64,000 nucleotides of DNA, taken from Streptomyces sp. 35G-GA-8. Lineage in GTDB: Bacteria; Actinomycetota; Actinomycetes; Streptomycetales; Streptomycetaceae. Under the pieces are notes generated by a model. That model was given only the letters and a program-made list of their open reading frames with translations. It ran no database searches and was not told where the DNA came from. The position numbers and the translations under genes are program-made. The stretch covers positions 124,001-188,000 of the forward strand of contig NZ_JAMHJQ010000003.1 in NCBI RefSeq assembly GCF_023534745.1, read 5' to 3'. Numbering within the stretch: the stretch's first letter is position 1; the number at the start of each line of letters is the position of its first letter. Of this stretch, positions 25,336 through 33,992 are shown one piece after another.

Positions 25336-25764
25336 TCAGCGGTCGCCCAGCGGCTTCACCCAGCGGGTCCACTGCGGCTGCGGGGCGTAGCCGGACGCCC
25401 GCCAGGCGTGCCGCGCCGGCTCATTGCGGTCCAGCACCATCGCGTCGCCACGCCTCCCGCCCAGTTGTACGAAACGCTCCTCGGCCGCCGCCAGCAGCGC
25501 CCCGCCGATCCCCAGACGCTGCTGGTCCGGATGGACCGCGAGCCGGTACAGATGACAGCGCCAGCCGTCGAAGCCCGCGATCACCGTGCCCACGATCGCG
25601 CCGTCGCGCTCCGCGAGGATCAGGGACTCGGGGTCGCGGGCCACGAGCCGCTCGACGCCGTCGCGGTCGTCCGTGATGCTGGTGCCCTCCGCCGCGTCCT
25701 TCCAGAAGGCCAGCACCGCGTCGAGATCGGCCGCCGTCGCGGCCCGTATCCGGAAATCATTCAT
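25336..25764 (-). CDS. GNAT family N-acetyltransferase
   Basis: A 142-residue single-domain GNAT protein: IRAATAADLDAVLAFW at the start, the acetyl-CoA loop VHPDQQRLGIGGALLAAAEE near residue 80, and NEPARHAWRASGYAP near the end. ATG 25764 overlaps the bioD stop (ATGA, 25761-25764), so it is translated with the biotin genes. Whether it works in biotin metabolism is unknown; other members acetylate small molecules or protein N-termini. A longer open frame exists upstream but lies within bioD. Confidence 0.9.
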   Translation of the reverse strand: MNDFRIRAATAADLDAVLAFWKDAAEGTSITDDRDGVERLVARDPESLILAERDGAIVGTVIAGFDGWRCHLYRLAVHPDQQRLGIGGALLAAAEERFVQLGGRRGDAMVLDRNEPARHAWRASGYAPQPQWTRWVKPLGDR

Positions 25765-26513
25765 CCGGGCACTACCTCCGCCGCCCCGGACACGCCCGCC
25801 GCTTCCGCGTCCCGCGTGAACGTCCCCGCGTCCCACCGTCCGTCCAGCCGGGGCGCCAGCCAGGACGCCGCGCGCTCCCGGAACTCCCCGGGAGTCAGCG
25901 CGCCCGCGCCCTGCGGCACCGCGCCCAGCAGCGGCGCCCCCGCGGACTCCGGCAGATCCGTCAGATTGCAGCGCGCCGCGAGGTCGGGCACGGCCGGCCA
26001 GCTGCCGATCACGACCCCCTCAAGCGTCAGCGACCTCGCCCGCAGCGCCTCCGCGGTCAGCGCGGTCATATTGAGCGTGCCGAGCCCGGCGGGGGCCACC
26101 ATCAGGACGGGGGCCGCCAGCAGCCGGGCCGCGTCCGCGAGCGTCGCGCCCGTCTCGTCGAACCGTACGAGCAGCCCGCCCGCGCCCTCGACCAGCACCA
26201 GATCATGCTCGGTCGCCAGCTTCTCGGCCGCGTCGGCGATCTCGCGCGGCCCCACCGGCGCCGCGCCGGCCCGCCGCGCGGCGGTCGCCGGGGCCAACGG
26301 GTCGGGGAACCGCGCCAGCTCGACGGCGGTGACGGACCCCGCCAGCCGCGCGACCTCCGCCACGTCACCCGCCTCGTCAGGACCCAGCCCGGTCTGCGCG
26401 GGTTTGAGGACCGCGACCGTACGCCCACGCGCCAGCGCGACCGCGGCCAGCGCCGCCGTGACGACGGTCTTGCCGATCTCCGTCCCGGTCCCCGACACGA
26501 TCACCACCGGCAT
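25761..26513 (-). CDS. bioD: ATP-dependent dethiobiotin synthetase
   Basis: A 250-residue P-loop enzyme. The Walker A motif is SGTGTEIGKTVV at residues 7-18. VLKPAQTGLG follows with the conserved Lys, and VLVEGAGGLLVRF is near residue 105. It closes the ureido ring of DAPA with CO2 and ATP to give dethiobiotin. It starts 3 bp after the bioA stop and overlaps the GNAT gene by four bases, forming a bioB-bioA-bioD-GNAT transcript. Confidence 0.96.
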   Translation of the reverse strand: MPVVIVSGTGTEIGKTVVTAALAAVALARGRTVAVLKPAQTGLGPDEAGDVAEVARLAGSVTAVELARFPDPLAPATAARRAGAAPVGPREIADAAEKLATEHDLVLVEGAGGLLVRFDETGATLADAARLLAAPVLMVAPAGLGTLNMTALTAEALRARSLTLEGVVIGSWPAVPDLAARCNLTDLPESAGAPLLGAVPQGAGALTPGEFRERAASWLAPRLDGRWDAGTFTRDAEAAGVSGAAEVVPG

Positions 26514-26516
26514 GCT

Positions 26517-27806
26517 TCAGCCCTCTCTCGCCGCCGCCGTCACCGCGCGGCAGATCCGTTCGACATCGCCGTCGTCCGTGACATACGGCGGCATCGTGTA
26601 CACCAGATCGCGGAACGGCCGCAGCCATACGCCCTCACGTACCGCCGCCCGCGTCGCGGCGGCCATGTCCACCGCGTGGTCAAGCTGCACGACGCCGATG
26701 GCGCCCAGCACCCGTACCTCCCGTACGCCGGGAAGGGACGCGGCCGGCGCGAGCCCGTCGCGCAGGCCCGCCTCGATCCGCTTGACCTCCCGCGCCCAGT
26801 CCTGGTCGAGCAGCAGCTCGATCGAGGCGCGGGCGACCGACGCGGCCAGCGGATTGCCCATGAACGTCGGTCCGTGCGCCAGCACGGGCACCTCGCCGCG
26901 CGAGATGCCCTCGGCCACCCGCGCGGTGCACAGCGTCGCCGCCATCGTGAGATACCCGCCGGTCAACGCCTTGCCGATACACATCACATCGGGCGAGACG
27001 CCGCCCTGCTCGGCGGCGAAGAGCGTCCCCGTACGCCCGAACCCCGTCGCGATCTCATCGAGGATCAGCAGCACATCGTGCTCGTCGCACGCCTCCCGCA
27101 GCACCCGCAGATACGCGGGGGAGTGGAACCGCATTCCGCCCGCGCCCTGTACCACCGGCTCGACGATGACCGCGGCCAGTTCGTCCGCGTGGCGGGCGAT
27201 GAGCGCGCGCAGACCGTCGGCGTACGGCTCCTCGTACCCGGCGGGCGGCGCGTCCGCGAAGATCTGCCGGGGCAGCACCCCCGACCAGAGGTCATGCATC
27301 CCGCCGTCGGGGTCGCACACCGACATCGGCTGCCAGGTGTCGCCGTGGTAGCCGCCCCGCCAGGTCAGCAGCCGACGCTTCGCCGGGCGGCCCACAGAAC
27401 GCCAGTACTGGAGACACATCTTCACCGCGACCTCGACCGACACCGAGCCCGAGTCGGCGAGGAACACATGGCGCAGCGGCTCCGGCGTGATCTCGACGAG
27501 CAGCGCCGCGAGTCGCACGGCGGGCTCATGGGTGAGCCCGCCGAACATCACATGGCTCATACGGTCCAGCTGGCCGCGCGCCGCGGCGTTGAGCACGGGG
27601 TGGTTGTAGCCATGGATCGCCGACCACCAGGACGACATGGCGTCGACCAACTCGCGCTGTCCATGGGCGGGTTCGGCGAGCCGCAGCCGTACCCCGGACG
27701 CGGACTCCACGACCAGCGGTTCGGCACGGCCGGGCATGGGGCCGTACGGATGCCAGACATGGGCCCGGTCCAGGGCCAGCAGTTCAGCGGCGGACATGTC
27801 AGGCAT
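26517..27806 (-). CDS. bioA: Adenosylmethionine--8-amino-7-oxononanoate transaminase
   Basis: About 429 residues (426 from ATG 27797). A class III aminotransferase: HVWHPYGPM near the N-terminus, [16 protein letters not shown] near residue 150, [18 protein letters not shown] near 240, and the PLP Lys in [15 protein letters not shown] near 275. It makes DAPA from KAPA using S-adenosylmethionine as amino donor. ATG 27806 overlaps the end of bioB by 8 bp; ATG 27797 sits just past the bioB stop, so the choice is open. Confidence 0.96.
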   Translation of the reverse strand: MPDMSAAELLALDRAHVWHPYGPMPGRAEPLVVESASGVRLRLAEPAHGQRELVDAMSSWWSAIHGYNHPVLNAAARGQLDRMSHVMFGGLTHEPAVRLAALLVEITPEPLRHVFLADSGSVSVEVAVKMCLQYWRSVGRPAKRRLLTWRGGYHGDTWQPMSVCDPDGGMHDLWSGVLPRQIFADAPPAGYEEPYADGLRALIARHADELAAVIVEPVVQGAGGMRFHSPAYLRVLREACDEHDVLLILDEIATGFGRTGTLFAAEQGGVSPDVMCIGKALTGGYLTMAATLCTARVAEGISRGEVPVLAHGPTFMGNPLAASVARASIELLLDQDWAREVKRIEAGLRDGLAPAASLPGVREVRVLGAIGVVQLDHAVDMAAATRAAVREGVWLRPFRDLVYTMPPYVTDDGDVERICRAVTAAAREG

Positions 27807-28953
27807 TGGGCGCCAGGTCGGTACCGGCACCGCGGCGGCGTACGGTCACCAGATCGGTACGGGGCGCCCCGGTGTCCGCGGCCTGCTCGCGCGCGTCGTC
27901 CGGCGCGGACCGCCCGGGTTCGTCGCCGCCGCACGGACCGCATCCGCCGCGCCGGTGCTCGGGCAGCGTGGTCGTGTCCGCGCCCTCCACCTCGAAGCCC
28001 GCGTCCGCGATCATCTCCAGGTCCGCCCGGCCCTCCTGGCCCTCGCTGGTGAGATAGTCCCCGAGGAAGATCGAGTTGACCAGATGGAGCGCGAGAGGCT
28101 GCATCGAGCGCAGATGCACCTCGCGCCCGCCCGAGAGCCTGACCTCCACATCGGGGCAGACGAACCGCGTCATGGCCAGGATGCGCAGACAGTGCTGCGG
28201 GGTGAGGTTCCACTCCTTGGCGAGTGGTGTCCCCTCGAACGGGATCAGGAAGTTGACCGGCACCGAGTCCGGGTCCAGCTCGCGCAGCGAGAAGACGACA
28301 TCGACCAGATCCGCGTCACTCTCCCCCATACCGGCGATCAGCCCCGAACACGCGGACAGCCCGGCGGTCTGTGCCCGCCGCACGGTGTCCACCCGGTCGG
28401 CATAGGTGTGGGTGGTGGTGATGTCGCCGTAGGTGCCCTCGGACGTATTGAGGTTGTGGTTGTACGCGTCGGCGCCCGCGGCCCGCAGCCGCTCCGCCTG
28501 GCCGTCCGAGAGCAGCCCGAGACAGGCACAGATCTCGACGTCCTCGTTCTGCTCCTTGATCGCCTCGATGGTCCGCGAGACGCGGTCGACATCCCGGTCC
28601 GTCGGACCCCGGCCGCTCGCGACCAGACAGACCCGCTTCGCCCCGCCCGCCACTCCGGCGGCCGCCGCCTTCGACGCCTCGTCGGGCTTCAGCCAGGTGT
28701 ACTTGAGGATCTCGGCCTTGGAGCCGAGCCGCTGCGAACAGTACGAGCAGTCCTCGGGGCACAGTCCGGACTTCAGATTGACCAGATAGTTGAGCTTCAC
28801 CCGCCGCCCGAACCACTGACGGCGCACCTTCCCGGCCGCGGCCACCACTTCGAGCAGCTCGTCGTCGGAGGTCGCCAGTACGGCGAGCGCTTCTTCGCGG
28901 GTCGGCGGCTCGCGCCGCAGCCCCTTCTCCACCAGCGTGTTCAGCAGGTCCAT
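27799..28953 (-). CDS. bioB: Biotin synthase
   Basis: A 384-residue radical-SAM enzyme. The cluster motif [10 protein letters not shown] is near residue 65, followed by further BioB blocks such as [13 protein letters not shown] and [12 protein letters not shown]-like residues. It inserts sulfur into dethiobiotin. Compared with the about 345-residue E. coli enzyme it has a C-terminal tail of about 50 residues containing [10 protein letters not shown], which seems common in actinomycetes. It is the first gene of the bioBAD transcript and diverges from bioF. Confidence 0.97.
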   Translation of the reverse strand: MDLLNTLVEKGLRREPPTREEALAVLATSDDELLEVVAAAGKVRRQWFGRRVKLNYLVNLKSGLCPEDCSYCSQRLGSKAEILKYTWLKPDEASKAAAAGVAGGAKRVCLVASGRGPTDRDVDRVSRTIEAIKEQNEDVEICACLGLLSDGQAERLRAAGADAYNHNLNTSEGTYGDITTTHTYADRVDTVRRAQTAGLSACSGLIAGMGESDADLVDVVFSLRELDPDSVPVNFLIPFEGTPLAKEWNLTPQHCLRILAMTRFVCPDVEVRLSGGREVHLRSMQPLALHLVNSIFLGDYLTSEGQEGRADLEMIADAGFEVEGADTTTLPEHRRGGCGPCGGDEPGRSAPDDAREQAADTGAPRTDLVTVRRRGAGTDLAPNA

Positions 28954-29096
28954 GGTGCTGATCCTTGCCCACTGAGCCCATGGGGGAAAAGGAGGAATTC
29001 CACAACACCGCCGGATCGACGTGTGTGTATGACCACACCCTGACCCGGTGGCGGCCCGGCTAAGGTCTGTGCGTTGCCTACAAAAAGGACCGGACC
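28954..29096. promoter_or_regulatory. Divergent promoter region between bioB and bioF
   Basis: This 143-bp region must carry both promoters. TAAGGT at 29061-29066 could be a -10 element for bioF. No match to a BirA-type operator (TTGTAAAC) or an obvious BioQ palindrome was seen. AAAGGA precedes the bioF ATG. Confidence 0.35.
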
Positions 29097-30248
29097 ATGG
29101 AGCGCGACCCCTTCGGCTGGACCGACGACGAGGCGCGTCGCCGTGAACGGTCGGGTCTGGTCCGTACGCTCCGGCCGCGCCCGGCCGAATCCGAGCTGCT
29201 CGACCTGGCGAGCAACGACTACCTGGGGCTCACCCGCCACCCCTCGGTGACCGGCGCCGCGGCGGAGGCCGCGCGCCGCTGGGGCGCGGGCGCCACCGGC
29301 TCCCGGCTGGTCACGGGCAGCACCGAGTTGCACGCCGAACTGGAGCGTGAACTGGCCGCGTTCTGCGGCTTCGAGGCCGCGCTCGTCCTCTCCTCCGGGT
29401 ACGCGGCCAATCTGGCCGCCCTGACCGCGCTCACCGCCCGCGACTCGCTGCTGCTGTCCGACGCGGGCAATCACGCCTCGATCGTGGACGGCTGCCGGCT
29501 CTCGCGCGCCGAGACCGTGGTCGTACCGCACGCCGAACCCGAGGCCGTGCGCAAGACACTCGACGCGCGGGCCGGGCGGCGGGCGCTGATGGTGAGCGAC
29601 GCGGTGTTCTCGGTGGACGGCGACGCGGCGCCGCTCGGGGAGCTGGCCGAGGTCTGCCGTACCCGGGGCGCGGCCCTGCTCGTGGACGACGCGCACGGTC
29701 TGGGGGTGCTCGGGGCGGGCGGCCGGGGCACGCCGGACGCGGCGGGCATCGCCGGGGCGGACGGTGTGGTGGCCACGGTCACGCTCTCCAAGTCGCTGGG
29801 CAGCCAGGGCGGCGCGGTACTCGGCCCGGCACGCGTCATCGGCCATCTGGTCAACGCGGCCCGTACGTTCATCTTCGACACCGGACTGGCGCCCGCGGCC
29901 GTCGGCGGCGCGCTGGAGAGTCTGCGGCTGCTGCGCCGGGAGCCCGCCAGAGCGGACCGGGCGCGGGAGGTTGCCCGTACGCTGCACCGGCTGCTGACCC
30001 GGGCGGGGCTGACGGCCGTACGACCGGATGCCGCCGTGGTCTCCGTACGGGCGCCGTCGCCCGAGGCGGCGGTGCGCTGGGCCGCGGAGTGCCGGGCGGC
30101 GGGGCTGGTCGTGGGCTGCTTCCGTCCGCCGTCGGTGCCGGACGGCATCTCCAGGATCCGGCTCACCGCCCGTGCCGATCTGACGGATCAGCAGATCGGC
30201 ACGGCGGTGGACACGATCGTGGCGCTCGCACCCGAGGGTACGGGCTGA
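29097..30248 (+). CDS. bioF: 8-amino-7-oxononanoate synthase
   Basis: A 383-residue alpha-oxoamine synthase. It carries [13 protein letters not shown] near residue 40, [16 protein letters not shown] near 75, [15 protein letters not shown] near 125, [15 protein letters not shown] near 195 and the PLP Lys in [13 protein letters not shown] near 230. It condenses pimeloyl thioester with alanine, the first step of the common biotin ring pathway. It diverges from bioBAD. No bioC, bioH or bioI is in the window, so the pimeloyl source lies elsewhere. Confidence 0.96.
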   Translation: MERDPFGWTDDEARRRERSGLVRTLRPRPAESELLDLASNDYLGLTRHPSVTGAAAEAARRWGAGATGSRLVTGSTELHAELERELAAFCGFEAALVLSSGYAANLAALTALTARDSLLLSDAGNHASIVDGCRLSRAETVVVPHAEPEAVRKTLDARAGRRALMVSDAVFSVDGDAAPLGELAEVCRTRGAALLVDDAHGLGVLGAGGRGTPDAAGIAGADGVVATVTLSKSLGSQGGAVLGPARVIGHLVNAARTFIFDTGLAPAAVGGALESLRLLRREPARADRAREVARTLHRLLTRAGLTAVRPDAAVVSVRAPSPEAAVRWAAECRAAGLVVGCFRPPSVPDGISRIRLTARADLTDQQIGTAVDTIVALAPEGTG

Positions 30249-30278
30249 GCCGACCGGGCCCGGCGGGCTGACGAGCGG

Positions 30279-30485
30279 TCAGTGCGTCGGCGCGTCGGCG
30301 CGCAGCGCGGAGACGAAGGAGGTCCAGGCGTCCGCGGAGAAGAACAGATGAGGTCGGGTCACTTCCTTGGAGTCACGTACGGCCAGTCCGCCCGCGTCGC
30401 CGGGGGCGCACTCCACGCAATTGTTCGCGCCGGTGCTGTAGCTGCTGCGATGCCATACGTGTGGCCATGTCAGGTGGGGGGTCAT
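30279..30485 (-). CDS. DUF397 domain protein
   Basis: A 68-residue protein that is essentially one DUF397 domain: WHRSSYSTGANNCVECAPG, then VRDSKEVTRPHLFFSADAW. In Streptomyces these small proteins are encoded beside WhiJ-like HTH regulators and are thought to act as toxin-like or modulatory partners that bind the regulator. It lies 8 bp downstream of such a regulator gene, with AGGGAG before its ATG. Confidence 0.9.
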   Translation of the reverse strand: MTPHLTWPHVWHRSSYSTGANNCVECAPGDAGGLAVRDSKEVTRPHLFFSADAWTSFVSALRADAPTH

Positions 30486-30493
30486 GATGCTCC

Positions 30494-31348
30494 CTAGGCG
30501 CCGTCACCGATCCCGGCGATGAGATCCAATGAATCCTCTGTCGAGAGGGCATGCGCCTGCATAGTGCCGAACGCCGCGCAGTACGCCTCAAGGTCTTCTT
30601 TCCGCTCCAGATAGAGGCTATTCGTCAAATGGTCGAGAACGACCAAATCCAGATCAGTAATGTGCGGAAACGAGAAGATAACGAAAGGGCCGGTCAGTCC
30701 CACATAGCCACCGGCCGTGAACGGCAACACCTGTAGACAGACATGCGGAAGCCGCGCCAGCTCCGACAGCCGCAGCAGCTGCTCCCGCATCACGCCCGGC
30801 CCGCCCACCTGACGGCGCAGAACCGCCTCGTCCAGCACGGCGTGCAGCTCCATGGGTATGTCGGTGCGCAGCACCTCCTGACGGGCGAGCCGCACCTCGA
30901 CCAGGGAGTCGACCGTCGCGGCGGGCAGTCCGCCGAGCGCGGCACGCGTCACGGCGCGGGCGTACGCGGGGGTCTGGAGCAGCCCCGGGACCACGGAGGT
31001 CTCCAGTGTGCGCGCGGTGCGGGCCTGGGACTCCAGGCTGATGAAGTCCCGGTACTGTGGCGGGATCACGCCGCCGTACGCCATCCACCACCCCTGACCC
31101 TTGTTGGTGGTGCCGGCCAACGCGCCGAGCAGCAGCCGCAGTTGTGGATCGGTGACGCCGAGCGCGTCGAGCAGCCCCGCCAGATCCTCGTCCTTCACCC
31201 CGCTGACGCCCGTCTCGATCCGGCTGACCTTCGACTGATGCCAGCCGAGCAGCCGCGCGGTCTGGCCGCTCGTCAGTCCCGCGCTCTGCCGCAGCTTGCG
31301 CAATTCCTCACCGAGCCTGCGCCTGCGCACCTCTGGAATATGCCGCAT
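30494..31348 (-). CDS. WhiJ/Scr1-like XRE-family regulator with DUF5753 domain
   Basis: About 284 residues. An N-terminal Cro/C1 HTH is at about 10-65 (LGEELRKLRQSAGLTSGQTA, LGWHQSKVSRIETG). A DUF5753 domain follows at about 95-275 (VVPGLLQTPAYARAV, GPGVMREQLLRLSEL, VYLER-like end). The length and plan match WhiJ and its many Streptomyces paralogues, which affect development. ATG 31348 follows GGGAAGG; the longer reading frame upstream is probably untranslated. It is co-transcribed with DUF397 and diverges from an anti-sigma-like ATPase gene, giving the classic three-gene set. Confidence 0.92.
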   Translation of the reverse strand: MRHIPEVRRRRLGEELRKLRQSAGLTSGQTARLLGWHQSKVSRIETGVSGVKDEDLAGLLDALGVTDPQLRLLLGALAGTTNKGQGWWMAYGGVIPPQYRDFISLESQARTARTLETSVVPGLLQTPAYARAVTRAALGGLPAATVDSLVEVRLARQEVLRTDIPMELHAVLDEAVLRRQVGGPGVMREQLLRLSELARLPHVCLQVLPFTAGGYVGLTGPFVIFSFPHITDLDLVVLDHLTNSLYLERKEDLEAYCAAFGTMQAHALSTEDSLDLIAGIGDGA

Positions 31349-31604
31349 GAATGATTGCCTTCCCACCCTGTGTTCGGCGCCCCCTTGGGCGCCGCGGCGG
31401 AGAAGATATCTTTCCATCGCCCAAATACGGTCTCGCGTTGCAGAGTTCACCGCTTTGAGCGACAGATATATGCAGATCTCGGTGGATCGGCCCTGGGAAC
31501 GGCACGATCAGTGGCAGGCTGGCGCGAAGCACGGTCCGAGGCCCTCCGCGCAGTCATCCGCTCTGTGCCGGAGCCAGGCCCGGCGGGAAAGGGACGGCGT
31601 CGCC
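31349..31604. promoter_or_regulatory. Divergent promoter of the WhiJ-like triad
   Basis: A 256-bp region with a perfect 10-bp palindrome AAGATATCTT at 31403-31412 and AT-rich patches near 31400-31475. It is a plausible site for the HTH regulator and for both promoters. No gene is supported within it, although the ATPase frame is open upstream of its likely start. Confidence 0.4.
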
Positions 31605-32045
31605 ATGGCAGACCACCAGGAAGCATCCATCACCCTGCCGAGCGAACCCGCCTCGGTCACCGCGGCGCGAAGATACGTCGTGGACCTGCTGGCCGAGTGG
31701 GGGCTGCCGGCGCGGGAGGACATGGCCGAGACGGTCCGGCTGATCGTCTCGGAGCTGGCCACCAACGCGGTGCAGCACACCCTCGGCCAGTCACCCACGT
31801 TCACCGTGGAGATCCGGCTCGAACGCGACGAGCAGCTGCGCGTCGGCGTCACCGACAGCCATCCGCGCTGGCCGCAGCGGCTGCCCGCGGCGGTGCAGCA
31901 GGACAACGGCCGCGGCATGGTGATCGTCCGCTCGCTCACCGCCGAGCAGGGGGGACAGCTCTCGGTCACCCCGACCCCGGAGGGCGGCAAGACGGTCTGG
32001 ATCGTCCTGCCCTGGGCGGTCCCGGTCACCGCCGACGCGAGCTGA
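31605..32045 (+). CDS. Anti-sigma-factor-like ATP-binding protein (HATPase_c)
   Basis: A 146-residue GHKL-fold protein: the N box is LIVSELATNAVQHT near residue 50, the G1 region is GVTDSHPRWP, and the G2 region is DNGRGMVIVRSLT near 105. This is the SpoIIAB/RsbW-like serine kinase layout. The DUF397/WhiJ-like clusters of Streptomyces usually include such an AbaA-type or anti-sigma-like ATPase, as here. ATG 31605 has AAAGGGA upstream; a longer in-frame start exists but looks non-coding. The partner sigma factor is unknown. Confidence 0.88.
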   Translation: MADHQEASITLPSEPASVTAARRYVVDLLAEWGLPAREDMAETVRLIVSELATNAVQHTLGQSPTFTVEIRLERDEQLRVGVTDSHPRWPQRLPAAVQQDNGRGMVIVRSLTAEQGGQLSVTPTPEGGKTVWIVLPWAVPVTADAS

Positions 32046-32055
32046 CCCTGGACGA

Positions 32056-32085
32056 GGGCCGTCCCCGCCGGGGCGGGGGCGGCCC
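32056..32085. terminator. GC-rich hairpin terminator
   Basis: GGGCCGTCCCCGCC (32056-32069) pairs with GGCGGGGGCGGCCC (32072-32085) with one wobble pair, followed by TTCC. It lies just past the ATPase stop and upstream of the converging NlpC/P60 gene end. Confidence 0.7.
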
Positions 32086-32169
32086 TTCCGACGCGTCGTC
32101 AGCGTCCTTACGTCCGGGGGCTGGGGCTGGGGGCTGTGCGGGCGGAGGGGCCGGTGTCGGCGGCCGGGG

Positions 32170-32643
32170 TCAGTTCACCCGGCCGTACAGAACGCTCTGG
32201 GTCCAGATGCGTTCCAGCCGCACCAGCGCCCCGGTCTTCGGCGAGTGCCAGATCTTGCCCCGGCCGGCGTAGATCCCGACGTGGTAGACGCTGTTGCCCC
32301 AGTGGAAGAACACCAGATCTCCCTTGCGCCGTTCGGAGGGCGCGATATGGCGGGAGTTGTTGTACTGCTGCTGGGCCGTGCGGGGGAGCTGCTTGCCGGC
32401 CTTCTTGTACGAGTAGAGGGTCAGCCCGGAGCAGTCGAATCGATGAGGCCCCGTGGCTCCCCACCGGTACGGCGAGCCTTCCTTCGAGGCGGCGATCTTG
32501 AGGGCCTTGGCCGCGCGCGTGGCGGCCTCGGCCTCGGACGTGGCGCCGGGCACGAGCATCGTGCCGCCGAGCGCGGCGAGTGTCAGGACCGAAACCGCAC
32601 CGGTCCTGGACAGCAGAGACGGGACAGTCGTCTGCGTGGTCAT
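32170..32643 (-). CDS. Secreted NlpC/P60 (C40) peptidoglycan endopeptidase
   Basis: About 157 residues. A signal peptide (LLSRTGAVSVLTLAALGGTM up to AEAAT) is followed by one NlpC/P60 domain at about 45-157. The catalytic Cys is in RFDCSGLTLYSYKKAG, the first His in VYHVGIYAG, and the second His in KIWHSPKTG. It cleaves stem-peptide bonds in peptidoglycan. There is no SH3, LysM or coiled-coil region, so it is a minimal enzyme. ATG 32643 follows GAAGGG. A ydaO-type c-di-AMP riboswitch occupies its leader, as seen for other Streptomyces wall hydrolases. Confidence 0.93.
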   Translation of the reverse strand: MTTQTTVPSLLSRTGAVSVLTLAALGGTMLVPGATSEAEAATRAAKALKIAASKEGSPYRWGATGPHRFDCSGLTLYSYKKAGKQLPRTAQQQYNNSRHIAPSERRKGDLVFFHWGNSVYHVGIYAGRGKIWHSPKTGALVRLERIWTQSVLYGRVN

Positions 32644-32654
32644 GTGCAACCCTT

Positions 32655-32800
32655 CGTCAGCCGCCTGTGAAGGATGACCTGTCGGGTTCGGGCTGGCGAA
32701 GTTGCCCGGCCGCTCTCACGGCTTCACCCCGAGGGACGACCACAACGGGCGTCGTCCCGTACTGCCTGGGTCCTCCACTCCTGCCGATCCACTCCTGTCG
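32655..32800 (-). promoter_or_regulatory. ydaO-yuaA (c-di-AMP) riboswitch
   Basis: Read on the minus strand, the leader of the NlpC/P60 gene contains in order GGAGGACCCAGG, a variable GC-rich hairpin, CTCGGGGTGAAGCC, then CCCGAACCCGACAGGTCATC followed by CTTCACAGGCGG. These match the conserved blocks of the ydaO-yuaA aptamer (GGGGGACCC, GGGGUGAAUCC, and the CCGA...GUCAGCUAACCUC...AGGCG type 3' end) in its actinomycete form. The aptamer ends about 12 nt before the start codon. High c-di-AMP is expected to switch expression off. Confidence 0.85.
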
Positions 32801-33097
32801 ACCAGGCATCCGGTGCGGCGGCAGGACTCGGCGTCCGCCCGGACCGCCCCGCCGCGGTGGCGGGGGCTTGTCGTCCCACGGATCTTGACGCAGGAACAGG
32901 TGGATATCCGAGACGAAACGACTATATGTGAATTTCATCACGGATCGTCCGAAAGGGTGGCGAAGGGGTGTGTCGCGCCCCGGCGTGCGACCTGATGAGG
33001 CCCTTACCCGCACGGGAGTTGGGGAGCGCTTCACCGATCCGGCGCTCCGCGCAACTTGCGTCCCCTGATGCGTCCGGTCGGTTCATACGCCGAACGT

Positions 33098-33142
33098 GCG
33101 AGTCGTTCCCGTACGGGGGGCGTCCATACGGGAACGACTCGC
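33098..33142 (-). terminator. Strong hairpin terminator of clpP
   Basis: A perfect 16-bp stem, GCGAGTCGTTCCCGTA (33098-33113) with TACGGGAACGACTCGC (33127-33142), and a 13-nt loop, starting 18 bp after the clpP stop. It should insulate the downstream riboswitch gene. There is no U-run. Confidence 0.8.
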
Positions 33143-33159
33143 CGCTCCGGCACCGGAGT

Positions 33160-33807
33160 TCATCGCCCGCCGAACGGGGAACGCGGCGTGTCGAGGGACG
33201 TCTTGCGGTTCTGTACGACGTGGTCGAGCAGCCCGTACGCCTTGGCGGCCGGCGCGTCGAAGATGGTGTCCCGCTCGATGTCCTCGGTGATCCGCTCCGT
33301 GCTCTGCCCGGTGTGCCGCGCCAGCATGGAGGTGAGCAGGGACCGCAGTCGGAGCATCTCCTTCGCGTGGATGGCCAGATCGGACGGCTGCCCCTGGACC
33401 GGCTCCTCGATGGCGGGCTGTTGGAGGACGAGCCGCGCGCCGGGCAGCGCCAACCGCTTGCCCGGCGCCCCGGCGGCCAGCAGTACGGCGGCCGTCGAGG
33501 CTGCCTGGCCGAGGCAGATGGTCTCCACGTCGCAGGTGACGATCTGCATCGTGTCGTAGATCGCCGACATGGCGCTGATCGACCCGCCGGGGGAATTGAT
33601 GTAGAGCGAGATGTCCTGGTCGGGCGCGGCGTATTCGAGGTGGATGAACTGGGCGATCACATCGTTGGCCGCGGTGTCGTCGACCGGGGTGCCGAGGAAG
33701 ATGATCCGCTCTTCGAGGAGCTTGGAGTACGGGTCGAGGGTGCGGGTCCCGTTGGACGTCCGCTCGGTGAACTCGGGCAGGACGTAGCGGGCTGACGGAC
33801 GGTTCAT
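33160..33807 (-). CDS. clpP: ClpP-family protease subunit with altered catalytic triad
   Basis: A 215-residue ClpP paralogue, probably the one adjacent to urease in Streptomyces (ClpP5 by memory). The core fold is clear: [45 protein letters not shown] with Ser104, and [20 protein letters not shown] with Asp180. The position of the catalytic His, normally in a (M/L)IHQP motif, reads LVLQQP, giving Gln129 (codon CAA). So Ser and Asp are kept but His is replaced. The subunit may be catalytically weak or act as a structural partner in mixed Clp rings, like cyanobacterial ClpR. It diverges from an orphan Phd-type gene and has a strong terminator. Confidence 0.95.
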   Translation of the reverse strand: MNRPSARYVLPEFTERTSNGTRTLDPYSKLLEERIIFLGTPVDDTAANDVIAQFIHLEYAAPDQDISLYINSPGGSISAMSAIYDTMQIVTCDVETICLGQAASTAAVLLAAGAPGKRLALPGARLVLQQPAIEEPVQGQPSDLAIHAKEMLRLRSLLTSMLARHTGQSTERITEDIERDTIFDAPAAKAYGLLDHVVQNRKTSLDTPRSPFGGR

Positions 33808-33852
33808 GGCATGCCTCTCCTCGGACGCGGGCTCACGGCTCTCTGTGAAAAA

Positions 33853-33867
33853 TGTACAGGACGTACA
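33853..33867. promoter_or_regulatory. Candidate operator in the clpP/phd divergent promoter
   Basis: An inverted repeat TGTAC-AGGAC-GTACA lies in an AT-rich patch (GAAAAATGTACAGGACGTACAG region) 46 bp upstream of clpP. It does not match the ClgR box. Its binding factor is unknown. Confidence 0.4.
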
Positions 33868-33992
33868 GAAAATGGAGACGCGTATGCCTGAAGAGGCACC
33901 CGGGTGCGGGGGAGTGCGGCGGTCGCGTACGGCCGTCGTCGGCCTCGGCCGATCGAACCCTCGCGATGCGGTGCCCTCTTAAGCTGGGGAGC

